Positions 22,068-29,645 of a stretch of DNA of 39,484 bases are shown piece by piece. Position numbers and translations under genes: made by a program. How positions within the stretch are numbered: the first letter of the stretch is position 1; every line of letters starts with the position of its first letter. Under the pieces are notes generated by a model. The model saw only the letters and a list, made by a program, of their open reading frames with translations. It did not search any database and was not told the origin of the DNA. This DNA comes from a virus, in IMG/VR virus record IMGVR_UViG_3300046028_010566, positions 1 through 39,484 of that record. One strand, written 5' to 3'.

Positions 22068-22717
22068 ATGTTTTCGTAAAATTTATTTTGTTTTTCTTGT
22101 CTTGTTATTTCTTTTGGATGATATAAACTCCAAACCTCTTCTGCTGGTAGTGGGGAGAATGTTTTAGTACCCTTAATTCGCTCATGTACTTTACCTTCCC
22201 ATCTAATTTCAGGAATATTTTTGTAAATACGTGTTTGATAATCAGGAAAATTAACCCATCCTTTATCACTTACATTCCATCCCCATTTAGCAATATGTTC
22301 AGGTGTAAGACCTTCTACTGTATTTACTCTAGGAACTAAGAACATATCCACTTCTGGATTTTGTTCTAACATTAATGGTAAAAGTTTAACTAAATCGATG
22401 TGAGGTATTTCATCAGCATCTATAGAGAATATATAATCTCCTGTTGCTTGCTTAAATAATTCATTTTTAAACGTAGCAAAATCATTGTTTAATGGAAATT
22501 GATAACATTTACTGTTTGTAATAGCATCTATTAATTCCTCTTTATGATTAAAACCAGTAAATAAATTACAAACTTCATGTACTTCATTTGTGGTGTTAAC
22601 ACTATCTAACTGAATTATTACCTCGTCTTCTTTACGAATATTTAATTTTAAGAAACGAAGTAATTTTTCAAGTTCAATATGTTCATTACAAGCAGTAATA
22701 CAATAAGATATTTTCAT
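22064..22717 (-). CDS. Family 2 glycosyltransferase
   Basis: 217 residues. MKISYCITACNEHIELEKLL, then DEVIIQLDSVNTTNEV and YIFSIDADEIPHIDL with DAD as the metal-binding motif. DYQTRIYKNIPEIRWEGKVH is the acceptor-side region of WaaE-like GT2 proteins. It is first gene of the eleven-gene sugar operon, under promoter 22722-22752. Confidence 0.8.
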   Translation of the reverse strand: MKISYCITACNEHIELEKLLRFLKLNIRKEDEVIIQLDSVNTTNEVHEVCNLFTGFNHKEELIDAITNSKCYQFPLNNDFATFKNELFKQATGDYIFSIDADEIPHIDLVKLLPLMLEQNPEVDMFLVPRVNTVEGLTPEHIAKWGWNVSDKGWVNFPDYQTRIYKNIPEIRWEGKVHERIKGTKTFSPLPAEEVWSLYHPKEITRQEKQNKFYENI

Positions 22718-22721
22718 ACTG

Positions 22722-22752
22722 TAAATATAAAAAATTAATTTTTATAATCCAA
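22722..22752 (-). promoter_or_regulatory. Bacteroidetes-type promoter of the sugar operon
   Basis: TTGGATTATA and TATATTTA (22729-22722), 20-base spacer. It is positioned to drive the overlapping run of genes from 22717 down to 15514. Confidence 0.75.
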
Positions 22753-22753
22753 A

Positions 22754-23212
22754 TTATTCTGGAATGACTCCTATAAATGAAAGAGCATCCATAAATTCAT
22801 TTTGCTCAAATGATTTCATTGTAGTCATGTCCATTCTCCATTCATAAAATTTACCTGGTTTGCCTTTAATTGGGTATTTTGTTTTTTCTGCTTCAGTTAC
22901 TTCTATTGCTTTAACAGCTGCCCATTTAGCATTTTCTTTGTTTGTACCGTTGTAAAACACCATTCCGTTTTGAGGTAGGTTTACTGTTGTAGGCATCCAA
23001 ATTAAGCCATTTACATCTGTAGATATTACATCTTTGTAGATTTCAGGTAATACTTCTAGTTGTTCTTCATAGAATTTTTCTCCTTCTTTCATTAATGAAT
23101 TGGTTGTAAATCCACATCCAAAACAAGAATATGTTTTAACTGTTGGAGCTGATTCTACTTCGTAGCAAGCATCTGATCCACAGTGCTTACAAATTATTAA
23201 ATTGTCTTCCAT
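22754..23212 (-). CDS. Zinc-ribbon protein of unknown function
   Basis: 152 residues. The N-terminus holds CKHCGSDA (C8, C11) and YSCFGCGF (C30, C33), a classic zinc ribbon. The remainder is mixed, with WMPTTVNLPQNGMVFYNGTN and KYPIKGKPGKFYEWRMDMTT. It resembles small conserved phage proteins. It may aid transcription or DNA processing. It sits between the GT4 genes and the sugar operon's promoter. Confidence 0.65.
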   Translation of the reverse strand: MEDNLIICKHCGSDACYEVESAPTVKTYSCFGCGFTTNSLMKEGEKFYEEQLEVLPEIYKDVISTDVNGLIWMPTTVNLPQNGMVFYNGTNKENAKWAAVKAIEVTEAEKTKYPIKGKPGKFYEWRMDMTTMKSFEQNEFMDALSFIGVIPE

Positions 23213-23213
23213 T

Positions 23214-24515
23214 TTATATTTTAGTTAATTTTGGTAATTCTATTTTTTTAAGTGTTGGTAGTTTTAAAGCTACTTGTTTTGGAAATTCAGGAATACGTTT
23301 TAAATGTTCAGCTAATCTTTCAGTCATTTTTTCAAATGAAAAATTAGTTTTAGAATAGAATCCTTGACGTTTAGCTCCATCCGTATAGTCTTTGTAGTTT
23401 TCAAACACATCTTTTAAATAAAATCCTACTCTGCTATTATCTGGAGTAAACCATTGTGATTCTTTCATCAACATATTATTAGCAGCACTCGGATGAACGT
23501 TAGTTAATGTACCACCTATTAATGATGTAAACTCTTGATTTAAAAAATCAACATGTCCACTCCAATTAGTTGTAATTAATGGCTTTTTACTTTGAGTAAA
23601 CTCAAGTAATGGACGTCCAAAACCTTCACCTTTAGTTAACGAGAACATCGCTTTTATTTTTGGGTGGTTGTATATTTCGTTTATTTCAGCGTCTGTAAAT
23701 TCACCATTAAGTAAGTAGATATTTGGTAAGTCAGTTGAATTAATCGATGTTTTAATTTGATTAATGCGTTTTAGTACTTCATCTCTATCCATATAAGATG
23801 GACTTACTATTGATGTTTTTAAGATAAGTGCTGGTCTATTCTTTTTGTTTTTAAATGTTTCTAAAAATGCTTTAATTAACAAACCTACATTTTTTCTATC
23901 TTCACCTATATCTCCTGGTAGCCAGTGTCCTACAAATAAATAGCAGAATTCTTCTTTGATTGTATTTAAATCACCAATTTCTTTATTTGGTGTATCTAAG
24001 TATTTGTAGATGTTTGTATCAATTCCTTCAAACAATACTTCAATTGGAGTAGTTATTTCAATAGTTCCCTCAGGTTGTTTCGTTTGGTTATTCATTCTTT
24101 GATATTTAGAATCAATAAATGCTTTTTTAGAGTGTTCAGATGAAACTAATACTAAATTCATTCTATTTACTCCTTCAACCCAATCACTAGGTACAATTGT
24201 TGTTTCTAATCCTGCAGTAATACCGATATTGTATTTTCCTACTTTTTGGAATTCTTGAGGTATAGTAATCCAAATAAAAATATCTGGTTGGTATGGTAGT
24301 TTTGGTGTTAGTATAAAACGTTCCTCTAAAAATTTCCATTCAGGATTTTCTTCAATAAAACCTGTTGGGGTATTTCCCCATGCGCATGGAATAATTTTAA
24401 TATCCCATTCATCTTTCTTTAAATCGATAATTGATTTAACTGTATCTCTTGATCTTGAACCATAACCACTTAAAGTGTCTACGGGTGCATATATTACACA
24501 ACTTGTTTTGTTCAT
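23214..24515 (-). CDS. Family 4 glycosyltransferase
   Basis: 433 residues, GT-B fold. YAPVDTLSGYGSRSRDTVKS opens the N-terminal domain with its glycine-rich acceptor loop. In the C-terminal domain FVGHWLPGDIGEDRKNVGLL and SLTKGEGFGRPLLEFTQSKK (the E-x7-E donor motif) are clear. It retains the anomeric configuration of the transferred sugar. It follows its partner at 24517 by one base. Confidence 0.85.
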   Translation of the reverse strand: MNKTSCVIYAPVDTLSGYGSRSRDTVKSIIDLKKDEWDIKIIPCAWGNTPTGFIEENPEWKFLEERFILTPKLPYQPDIFIWITIPQEFQKVGKYNIGITAGLETTIVPSDWVEGVNRMNLVLVSSEHSKKAFIDSKYQRMNNQTKQPEGTIEITTPIEVLFEGIDTNIYKYLDTPNKEIGDLNTIKEEFCYLFVGHWLPGDIGEDRKNVGLLIKAFLETFKNKKNRPALILKTSIVSPSYMDRDEVLKRINQIKTSINSTDLPNIYLLNGEFTDAEINEIYNHPKIKAMFSLTKGEGFGRPLLEFTQSKKPLITTNWSGHVDFLNQEFTSLIGGTLTNVHPSAANNMLMKESQWFTPDNSRVGFYLKDVFENYKDYTDGAKRQGFYSKTNFSFEKMTERLAEHLKRIPEFPKQVALKLPTLKKIELPKLTKI

Positions 24516-24516
24516 T

Positions 24517-25965
24517 TTAGTATATTAATTTATGATTTAATTCTCTTTTTTCTACGTTTTTAGTATCTATAAGTTCAAATTTCTTTCTTGGTTTCCAAGT
24601 TGAAAATAAAGTGTCTAAATTTTTAATTATTCTTTGACCCATTTTTTCTCCTGTTAAACCTGCTTCATCACTTAAAGCCCATTCTCTACCTTTTAATCCT
24701 CTAGAGTTACGTTCTTCTTTAGACATATGATATGCTCTTCCTATTTGTTCAGCAGCATCTTCAGATGTACATCTGTCATCCCAAATATAAGGAGTAACTG
24801 GTGAACCTTGCATTGAACGATTTGTAGGATATACTGGTAAAGCCCATTCACCATGTTTATCAATTGTACCATTGTGGTTTGAGGGTAAATCAGCACTTAA
24901 TTCCATCCATGATCCATCTTCTTCTTCAAAACGCATTTGATCTTGCATTCCACCTGTTACGTTAGCGATAATCATTTTACCTGCTAAAATAGCTTCTGTT
25001 AATGCTAATCCCCATCCTTCATTTGATGTTAATAAGATTTGAGTATCAGACATGTTATATAAATAATTCATTTTGTCTGGAGGTAATGGTGAGCTAGAAA
25101 ATACAATGTTATATTTTTCTTCCCCTTTAAATAGGAAATCACATACAGCACCTAAATCTGTTCCATTATCATCTACTACTTGAGTGTGAAGTAAAAAAGC
25201 ACATTTTTTAGCTTTTTCTTCTGGTAGTAAATCAATGAAGTATTTGTATGCTAATAAAGTATCAGGTATTTGTTTACGACGAATGTTTCTAGAATTAAAG
25301 AATAAAACATAATCGTATTCTTTTCCTTTAAACATATTGTTTTTAAAATCAACATAATCTTTACTTGATTTTTCAGCATCAGTTAAAGGTCTAAACATAT
25401 CATGATTTAAACCATGTGGTACGTATTTAATTAATTTATCCTTTGCTTTACCACCTAACACTAATTTATTAATGTTAACTGTTTGTTTTGAAATACCTAA
25501 CAACGCATCACATGCTTCATAGAATGGTCTGTTATACATTGGTGCCGGATAGTTATCCCAAATATTTAAATACACAATAGGAACTTTTCTACGGATTTCA
25601 TTTTCAATTTGAAACAACCACATAAAGTATCTTGGATCAGTAATTAAAAAGATAGCATCTGGTTTTTCTTGTTTGATCAAATGTCTAATTAAATTAGGAT
25701 CACCATATCCATCTACTGGGTAGATCATTATTGAGGAATCAGTTAATCCTGTATTGTTGTTTGTGTCTTGAGATAAATCTAGACGTTTACCTTTTTCAGG
25801 ATGATTAATTGCACCTGCAACTTGTACCCAATTAAAATGTTGGGCAGTATTTAATACCATTTCACGAGCAACAGTAGCTACACCTGAGTGTACTCTTAAA
25901 TCATCGCAAATAAGTAAAATTTTCTTCCTCTCATTCTGAGGAATGTAAGCAAAACTTGAATTCAT
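24517..25965 (-). CDS. Family 4 glycosyltransferase
   Basis: 482 residues, GT-B fold. KKILLICDDLRVHSGVATVA opens the N-terminal domain, FFNSRNIRRKQIPDTLLAYK starts the C-terminal one, and SNEGWGLALTEAILAGKMII carries the E-x7-E donor motif. A second GT4 (23214-24515) follows. Paired GT4 enzymes often build consecutive linkages of one glycan. No fixed-spacing promoter precedes it. Confidence 0.85.
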   Translation of the reverse strand: MNSSFAYIPQNERKKILLICDDLRVHSGVATVAREMVLNTAQHFNWVQVAGAINHPEKGKRLDLSQDTNNNTGLTDSSIMIYPVDGYGDPNLIRHLIKQEKPDAIFLITDPRYFMWLFQIENEIRRKVPIVYLNIWDNYPAPMYNRPFYEACDALLGISKQTVNINKLVLGGKAKDKLIKYVPHGLNHDMFRPLTDAEKSSKDYVDFKNNMFKGKEYDYVLFFNSRNIRRKQIPDTLLAYKYFIDLLPEEKAKKCAFLLHTQVVDDNGTDLGAVCDFLFKGEEKYNIVFSSSPLPPDKMNYLYNMSDTQILLTSNEGWGLALTEAILAGKMIIANVTGGMQDQMRFEEEDGSWMELSADLPSNHNGTIDKHGEWALPVYPTNRSMQGSPVTPYIWDDRCTSEDAAEQIGRAYHMSKEERNSRGLKGREWALSDEAGLTGEKMGQRIIKNLDTLFSTWKPRKKFELIDTKNVEKRELNHKLIY

Positions 25966-25997
25966 ATAACTTGTTTTTGGTTTGTTTATTTATTTGT

Positions 25998-26171
25998 TTA
26001 TTTTGTGTAGTTACTAACTTGTTTTCTAAAATTTTCATCTGTAAGATACAAATCAATTGCTCGATTTACAAGCTTATTTAGTGAAAACTTTCTCTTTACA
26101 CATTCGATCTTAAAAGTATCGAATAACTCTGGGTTTACTTTTACTGATGTTAAAATGTCTTTATTTTCCAT
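25998..26171 (-). CDS. Small ribbon-helix-helix DNA-binding protein
   Basis: 57 residues: MENKDILTSVKVNPELFDTF, then KIECVKRKFSLNKLVNRAID. A short beta strand (LTSVKVN) with two helices (PELFDTFKIECVKRK and SLNKLVNRAIDLYL) matches the Arc/CopG ribbon-helix-helix fold. Such dimers act as compact repressors. Upstream lies a degenerate promoter-like stretch, TATAAATT, which differs in one base from the T4 late box. Confidence 0.6.
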   Translation of the reverse strand: MENKDILTSVKVNPELFDTFKIECVKRKFSLNKLVNRAIDLYLTDENFRKQVSNYTK

Positions 26172-26200
26172 GTTTTAATTTATATATAAATATACATATA

Positions 26201-27154
26201 TTACTTAAGAATCGCCTTATTGCATAATTCTTTTTTATCTTTATATGGACAATAGTTACATGTTGATTTACTTGGTTGTGCTTGATGTTCAACATCTTTA
26301 TAAGTACCATCTATACTAAACACACTTTCAATAAATGTAGTGAGTGATGTTTTAGCTTTATTTACTTTTGTCTTACCATTTGCAGGAGTAAATTGTTGTA
26401 CGCGTTTTTGAGGAAATTCACTTGCTTCCCATATTTTACGTTTAACAATAAAGAATTCAACATCGATGTTTTCTTCAGGAACTCCAAATTGTTCACTAAA
26501 AAATGATTTATAAAGTAGTATTTGGAATTGTTTAATTTCGTCTTTCTTTTCTTTATCTCCCCACCCACGAGTACTTGTTTTTATATCGTAGATAACGAAT
26601 TTATTTGTTCCTTCATGATACATTACTAAGTCAATGAAGCCGTTGAATAAAACGTTGTTATGTGTTTTATTTGGCGCTATAACGATGGGGATCTCGATTC
26701 CTACTAAATGCCATCCTTTAATACTAAAATATTCGCCTCGTCTTTTTTTAATGAAATCCAATATAGCTACTCCATCATCAAAAAATTCTCTCATTTCATT
26801 TGGGTTGGTAAAATGGATATTATTGTTTGATTTGTATCCATTTAAATATGTAGCACTAAAACAGTCTTCAAAATATTCCCATAGATTAATTTTATCAGCA
26901 GCTGCTCCTGATTCACTATACATTACAGATAAATAATTTTGTAATGTTTCGTGTATTGCGGTTCCAAAAGTCATGTTGATAGAAAAACTAGGTACTTTAT
27001 GTCCATCTCTGTATTGTAATGCCCATTTTTTAGGGCATTGCAAATACATTGACATTTGAGAATAGGAAATAGTTTTTTGAAATGCGTAGTTTATTTCCTG
27101 CGGTTTGTAGTTTTGGATTTGTTTTATTGTAGATGGAATTTTACTTTTAGCCAT
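26201..27154 (-). CDS. Cas4/RecB-like PD-(D/E)XK nuclease
   Basis: 317 residues. SYSQMSMYLQCPKKWALQYR opens the domain, AIHETLQNYLS provides the His motif, GFIDLVMYHEG the Asp, VIYDIKTSTRGWGDKEK the D-x-K catalytic core, and KQFQILLYKSFFSEQFG the downstream helix. Cysteines at the C-terminus (TCNYCPYKDKKELC) with the early CPKKW make the iron-sulfur cluster arrangement seen in Cas4 and AddB-like nucleases. In phages such proteins process DNA ends during recombination-dependent replication. It lies downstream of the clamp loader. Confidence 0.8.
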   Translation of the reverse strand: MAKSKIPSTIKQIQNYKPQEINYAFQKTISYSQMSMYLQCPKKWALQYRDGHKVPSFSINMTFGTAIHETLQNYLSVMYSESGAAADKINLWEYFEDCFSATYLNGYKSNNNIHFTNPNEMREFFDDGVAILDFIKKRRGEYFSIKGWHLVGIEIPIVIAPNKTHNNVLFNGFIDLVMYHEGTNKFVIYDIKTSTRGWGDKEKKDEIKQFQILLYKSFFSEQFGVPEENIDVEFFIVKRKIWEASEFPQKRVQQFTPANGKTKVNKAKTSLTTFIESVFSIDGTYKDVEHQAQPSKSTCNYCPYKDKKELCNKAILK

Positions 27155-27155
27155 A

Positions 27156-27503
27156 CTATTTTTTCCAAAGACCTCTTTCTACTAACTGAGCAATAATGCC
27201 ATAGTTAGTAATATCTTGATAAGTATCAGTTAATGCTTCATTTTTAGCAGTTTGTTTAGTAATGATAAGATTTTTCCATCTATTTACTTTATCTGATAAG
27301 CGATACCAAAGTCCAGTTAATGCAAAGTCTTTTTCTTCATCGTTTACTAATTGAGTACCAGCAGCGATATTTGACATTCCATAGTCTATGTGCTTACGTG
27401 CAAACAATGTATATTGTTCTTTCATTATTTGTTTGTATCCTTGAGCGATAGTAGGATATTCTTTTTCTAGCTGTTCAATAACAGACATTTCTTCTTTTGC
27501 CAT
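27156..27503 (-). CDS. DUF1599 (Nmad1) protein
   Basis: 115 residues. KEQYTLFARKHIDYGMSNIA, then GTQLVNDEEKDFALTGLWYR and LSDKVNRWKNLIITKQTAKN fit DUF1599, also called nucleotide modification associated domain 1. The Y-G...D-K-x-x-R pattern is visible. The family name comes from association with modified-DNA phages. Whether it acts in nucleotide metabolism here is inferred from its place next to replication genes. Confidence 0.65.
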   Translation of the reverse strand: MAKEEMSVIEQLEKEYPTIAQGYKQIMKEQYTLFARKHIDYGMSNIAAGTQLVNDEEKDFALTGLWYRLSDKVNRWKNLIITKQTAKNEALTDTYQDITNYGIIAQLVERGLWKK

Positions 27504-27512
27504 TTTTATATT

Positions 27513-27719
27513 TTACTTATTATTTACCCATTCCCATCCTAAACATAATTTCATCATTTTTCTATGAAACCATTTTGGTTTAATTGTTAAATAGAAATGT
27601 AATCCTTGCTCACCACCTATTTTATAACATCCTACATGATTAGGTTGTGTTATAGCAATGGTTCCTGTAGGAAATGGAAGTTCATTTCCTAAAATTAATT
27701 TTTTTTCTTCTTTTATCAT
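27513..27719 (-). CDS. Small protein of unknown function
   Basis: 68 residues, MIKEEKKLILGNELPFPTGT, beta-rich, with a basic end PKWFHRKMMKLCLGWEWVNN. Its start overlaps the stop of the gp62-like gene by 4 bases, indicating coupling. No family is recognised. Confidence 0.6.
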   Translation of the reverse strand: MIKEEKKLILGNELPFPTGTIAITQPNHVGCYKIGGEQGLHFYLTIKPKWFHRKMMKLCLGWEWVNNK

Positions 27720-28150
27720 TTTACTAGTTTTTTAATTTCTTTTTCATCTATTCCTCTACTAGTTAAAATTTCCTCTAACCATTCTTTATCTACCATTTGA
27801 ATATACTCTTCAGCTTCTGAAGTAGCACATTCAAATTGTTCAGATATATGTTTTAGTAATTCAGTTGGATATAGTTTTTTAGTAGTTGATCTGATGAATG
27901 GGGAGTAAGTGTTCTTTGATCTTGGGATCAAAAAACAATACACCTCATACAACTTTTTATTATCTTTAATATTTAATCCTTGAACGTAATTAACAACTTC
28001 AACATATTTAGGATTCATTGATAAAATTCTATTAACCATATATCCATTAAACACCTTTTGTTTATCAGGAGACAATGAGTCCCATGATGGTTTAGTGTCA
28101 ATGATTCCTTTAATTAAATCAAATACAGTATATATTTTGTCTTTAGTCAT
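27716..28150 (-). CDS. 62: Probable clamp-loader small subunit (gp62-like)
   Basis: 144 residues, entirely helical. SFLDK-like start is absent; instead MTKDKIYTVFDLIKGIIDTK, FNGYMVNRILSMNPKYVEVV, YEVYCFLIPRSKNTYSPFIR and AEEYIQMVDKEWLEEILTSR follow the T4 gp62 outline (methionine/proline helix, C-terminal LxxxLTxxG). T4 gp62 is 187 residues, so this is shorter. It would complete a gp44(4)-gp62 clamp loader. Position next to gp44 supports it, though sequence similarity is weak. Confidence 0.55.
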   Translation of the reverse strand: MTKDKIYTVFDLIKGIIDTKPSWDSLSPDKQKVFNGYMVNRILSMNPKYVEVVNYVQGLNIKDNKKLYEVYCFLIPRSKNTYSPFIRSTTKKLYPTELLKHISEQFECATSEAEEYIQMVDKEWLEEILTSRGIDEKEIKKLVK

Positions 28151-28407
28151 TACTTTTGCTCTAATGTAAATCCAATTTCTGAATATTCCTCTCTTATTTC
28201 TTTAGGAATCATATCTAATAAAATTTTCTTTGTTTCTACATCATACATTATTGGAATTGGAATTAATGGATCTTTGTCTGTTCCTAAGATAAATTTACTT
28301 CCTTTACGTAAGATAGTTCCTTCAGCTAATAAAATTGGTTTTCCATTTTCATCAACAACTGCTTTAGTTAATGTAATGTCGATTTGGGGTTGAGTTAAGT
28401 CTTTCAT
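28150..28407 (-). CDS. Small beta-rich protein of unknown function
   Basis: 85 residues, MKDLTQPQIDITLTKAVVDE, with GKPILLAEGTILRKGSKFIL and an acidic end. It lies between gp44 and gp62 genes, its TAA overlapping the next ATG (TAATG). Its position suggests involvement in clamp loading or replication control, but no motif supports it. Confidence 0.6.
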   Translation of the reverse strand: MKDLTQPQIDITLTKAVVDENGKPILLAEGTILRKGSKFILGTDKDPLIPIPIMYDVETKKILLDMIPKEIREEYSEIGFTLEQK

Positions 28408-28422
28408 TTTGTTTTTATTTAT

Positions 28423-29343
28423 TTATTTTATTGTTTCTAAGATTTTAGCTATACAAGCCATTATGTTTATTTCTTTATCTAATCTAAAAGTAGCATGATA
28501 CATATATTCTTCTAAGTAACATATAATTATACCTTCATTTCCATTAGAGTACTCATTTAATTTCTCGTATAAAAATTTATACACATCATCAAAATCTTCT
28601 AAATCAGTATTAGCAATAATTTGTCTAATGTTATTAAACGATTTAACGGATGGTTTATTTAATTCAGCCAATAAAGCATCTTTATAGTTGTCGTCTGTAT
28701 TAGACATTGTATCTAATTTTAAAACACCATCTATAGTATACTTTTGACAGTTATTGATAATCTTTCTAAAATCAGGAAAATATTTATTTACAATAGTTAC
28801 TAAATCAGGTATTTCATATTCGATATTTTCTTTGTCTAAAATAACTGAAATGTGTTGAGCAATTACTTTCTTAGATGGAGGAGCTAAATCAAATTCCTGA
28901 CATCTACTTCTAAGTGGATCGATTAAACGTTCTGGGTAGTTACCTGTTAAGATAAAACGAGTAGTTAAACTATATGTTTCCATCATGTTTAACAAAATAA
29001 CTTGTCCTGCTTGTAAGATGTGAGTTGCTTCATCTAAAATCACTATTTTAAGTGGTTTAAATGATCCAGCAGCCGCAAATGCTCCTACTTTATCTCTCAT
29101 TACATCAATTGAACGTTCATCAGTTGCATTGATATACAAATAATCACAATCAATATTTTTGACTAATATTTTAGCGATTGTTGTTTTACCTGCGCCTGGT
29201 TTACCTGCGAATAGGAGGTGAGGGATATCTTGTTGTTTAATAAATTCTTCGAATTTTAATTTAGTTTCATCTCGACAGATATAACCTTCTAATGTATCGG
29301 GTCTCCATTTTTCATTTAAAATTGTATGTAATCTTTTTGTCAT
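28423..29343 (-). CDS. 44: Clamp-loader AAA+ ATPase (gp44)
   Basis: 306 residues (T4 gp44 is 319). EKWRPDTLEGYICRD is the T4-type start, AGKPGAGKTTIAKILVKNID the Walker A, LKIVILDEATHIL the Walker B (DEA in place of the usual DEAD/DEF), and RFILTGNYPERLIDPLRSRC carries sensor 1 and the arginine finger. It opens and loads the sliding clamp on primer-template junctions. It has its own promoter (29358-29388) and the shared TAAAAGTTATG leader. Confidence 0.9.
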   Translation of the reverse strand: MTKRLHTILNEKWRPDTLEGYICRDETKLKFEEFIKQQDIPHLLFAGKPGAGKTTIAKILVKNIDCDYLYINATDERSIDVMRDKVGAFAAAGSFKPLKIVILDEATHILQAGQVILLNMMETYSLTTRFILTGNYPERLIDPLRSRCQEFDLAPPSKKVIAQHISVILDKENIEYEIPDLVTIVNKYFPDFRKIINNCQKYTIDGVLKLDTMSNTDDNYKDALLAELNKPSVKSFNNIRQIIANTDLEDFDDVYKFLYEKLNEYSNGNEGIIICYLEEYMYHATFRLDKEINIMACIAKILETIK

Positions 29344-29357
29344 AACTTTTATTTTTT

Positions 29358-29388
29358 TAAATATACAATCAATAATTTAGGAATCCAA
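29358..29388 (-). promoter_or_regulatory. Bacteroidetes-type promoter of gp44
   Basis: TTGGATTCCT and TATATTTA (29365-29358), spacer 20. The adjacent sequence only weakly forms the hairpin seen at similar sites. Confidence 0.75.
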
Positions 29389-29390
29389 AT

Positions 29391-29645
29391 CTAAAGATCT
29401 CCATATATATTGAATTTTTTTACTGGAGGGGGAGGAGGTGGTGCAACATCTTCTGTTGTAATGATGTATAGTTCTCCTTTTAAAGGCGATAACTTAAAAT
29501 CGTAAGGTGTATTTACTGTTTGATAATACGCTTCTAACGTTTCAGTTAGTGATAGATGAACAGTGTTTGTAGTATCATCTACTAAACACCATTTATCGCC
29601 TGGAGGGTTTCTCCGGGCGATTAATATGTATACTTCTTTTTTCAT
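29391..29645 (-). CDS. Small protein with a proline run
   Basis: 84 residues, MKKEVYILIARRNPPGDKWC, then beta-type segments and TEDVAPPPPPPVKKFNIYGD. It begins one base from the GroEL stop (29645). The proline run near the end may be a linker to a short C-terminal peptide. No family is recognised. Confidence 0.6.
   Translation of the reverse strand: MKKEVYILIARRNPPGDKWCLVDDTTNTVHLSLTETLEAYYQTVNTPYDFKLSPLKGELYIITTEDVAPPPPPPVKKFNIYGDL

Noticed and set aside
26362-26568. Minus-strand ORF of 68 codons inside the nuclease gene
   Set aside because: It overlaps the PD-(D/E)XK coding region in another frame and has lysine/asparagine-rich random composition.
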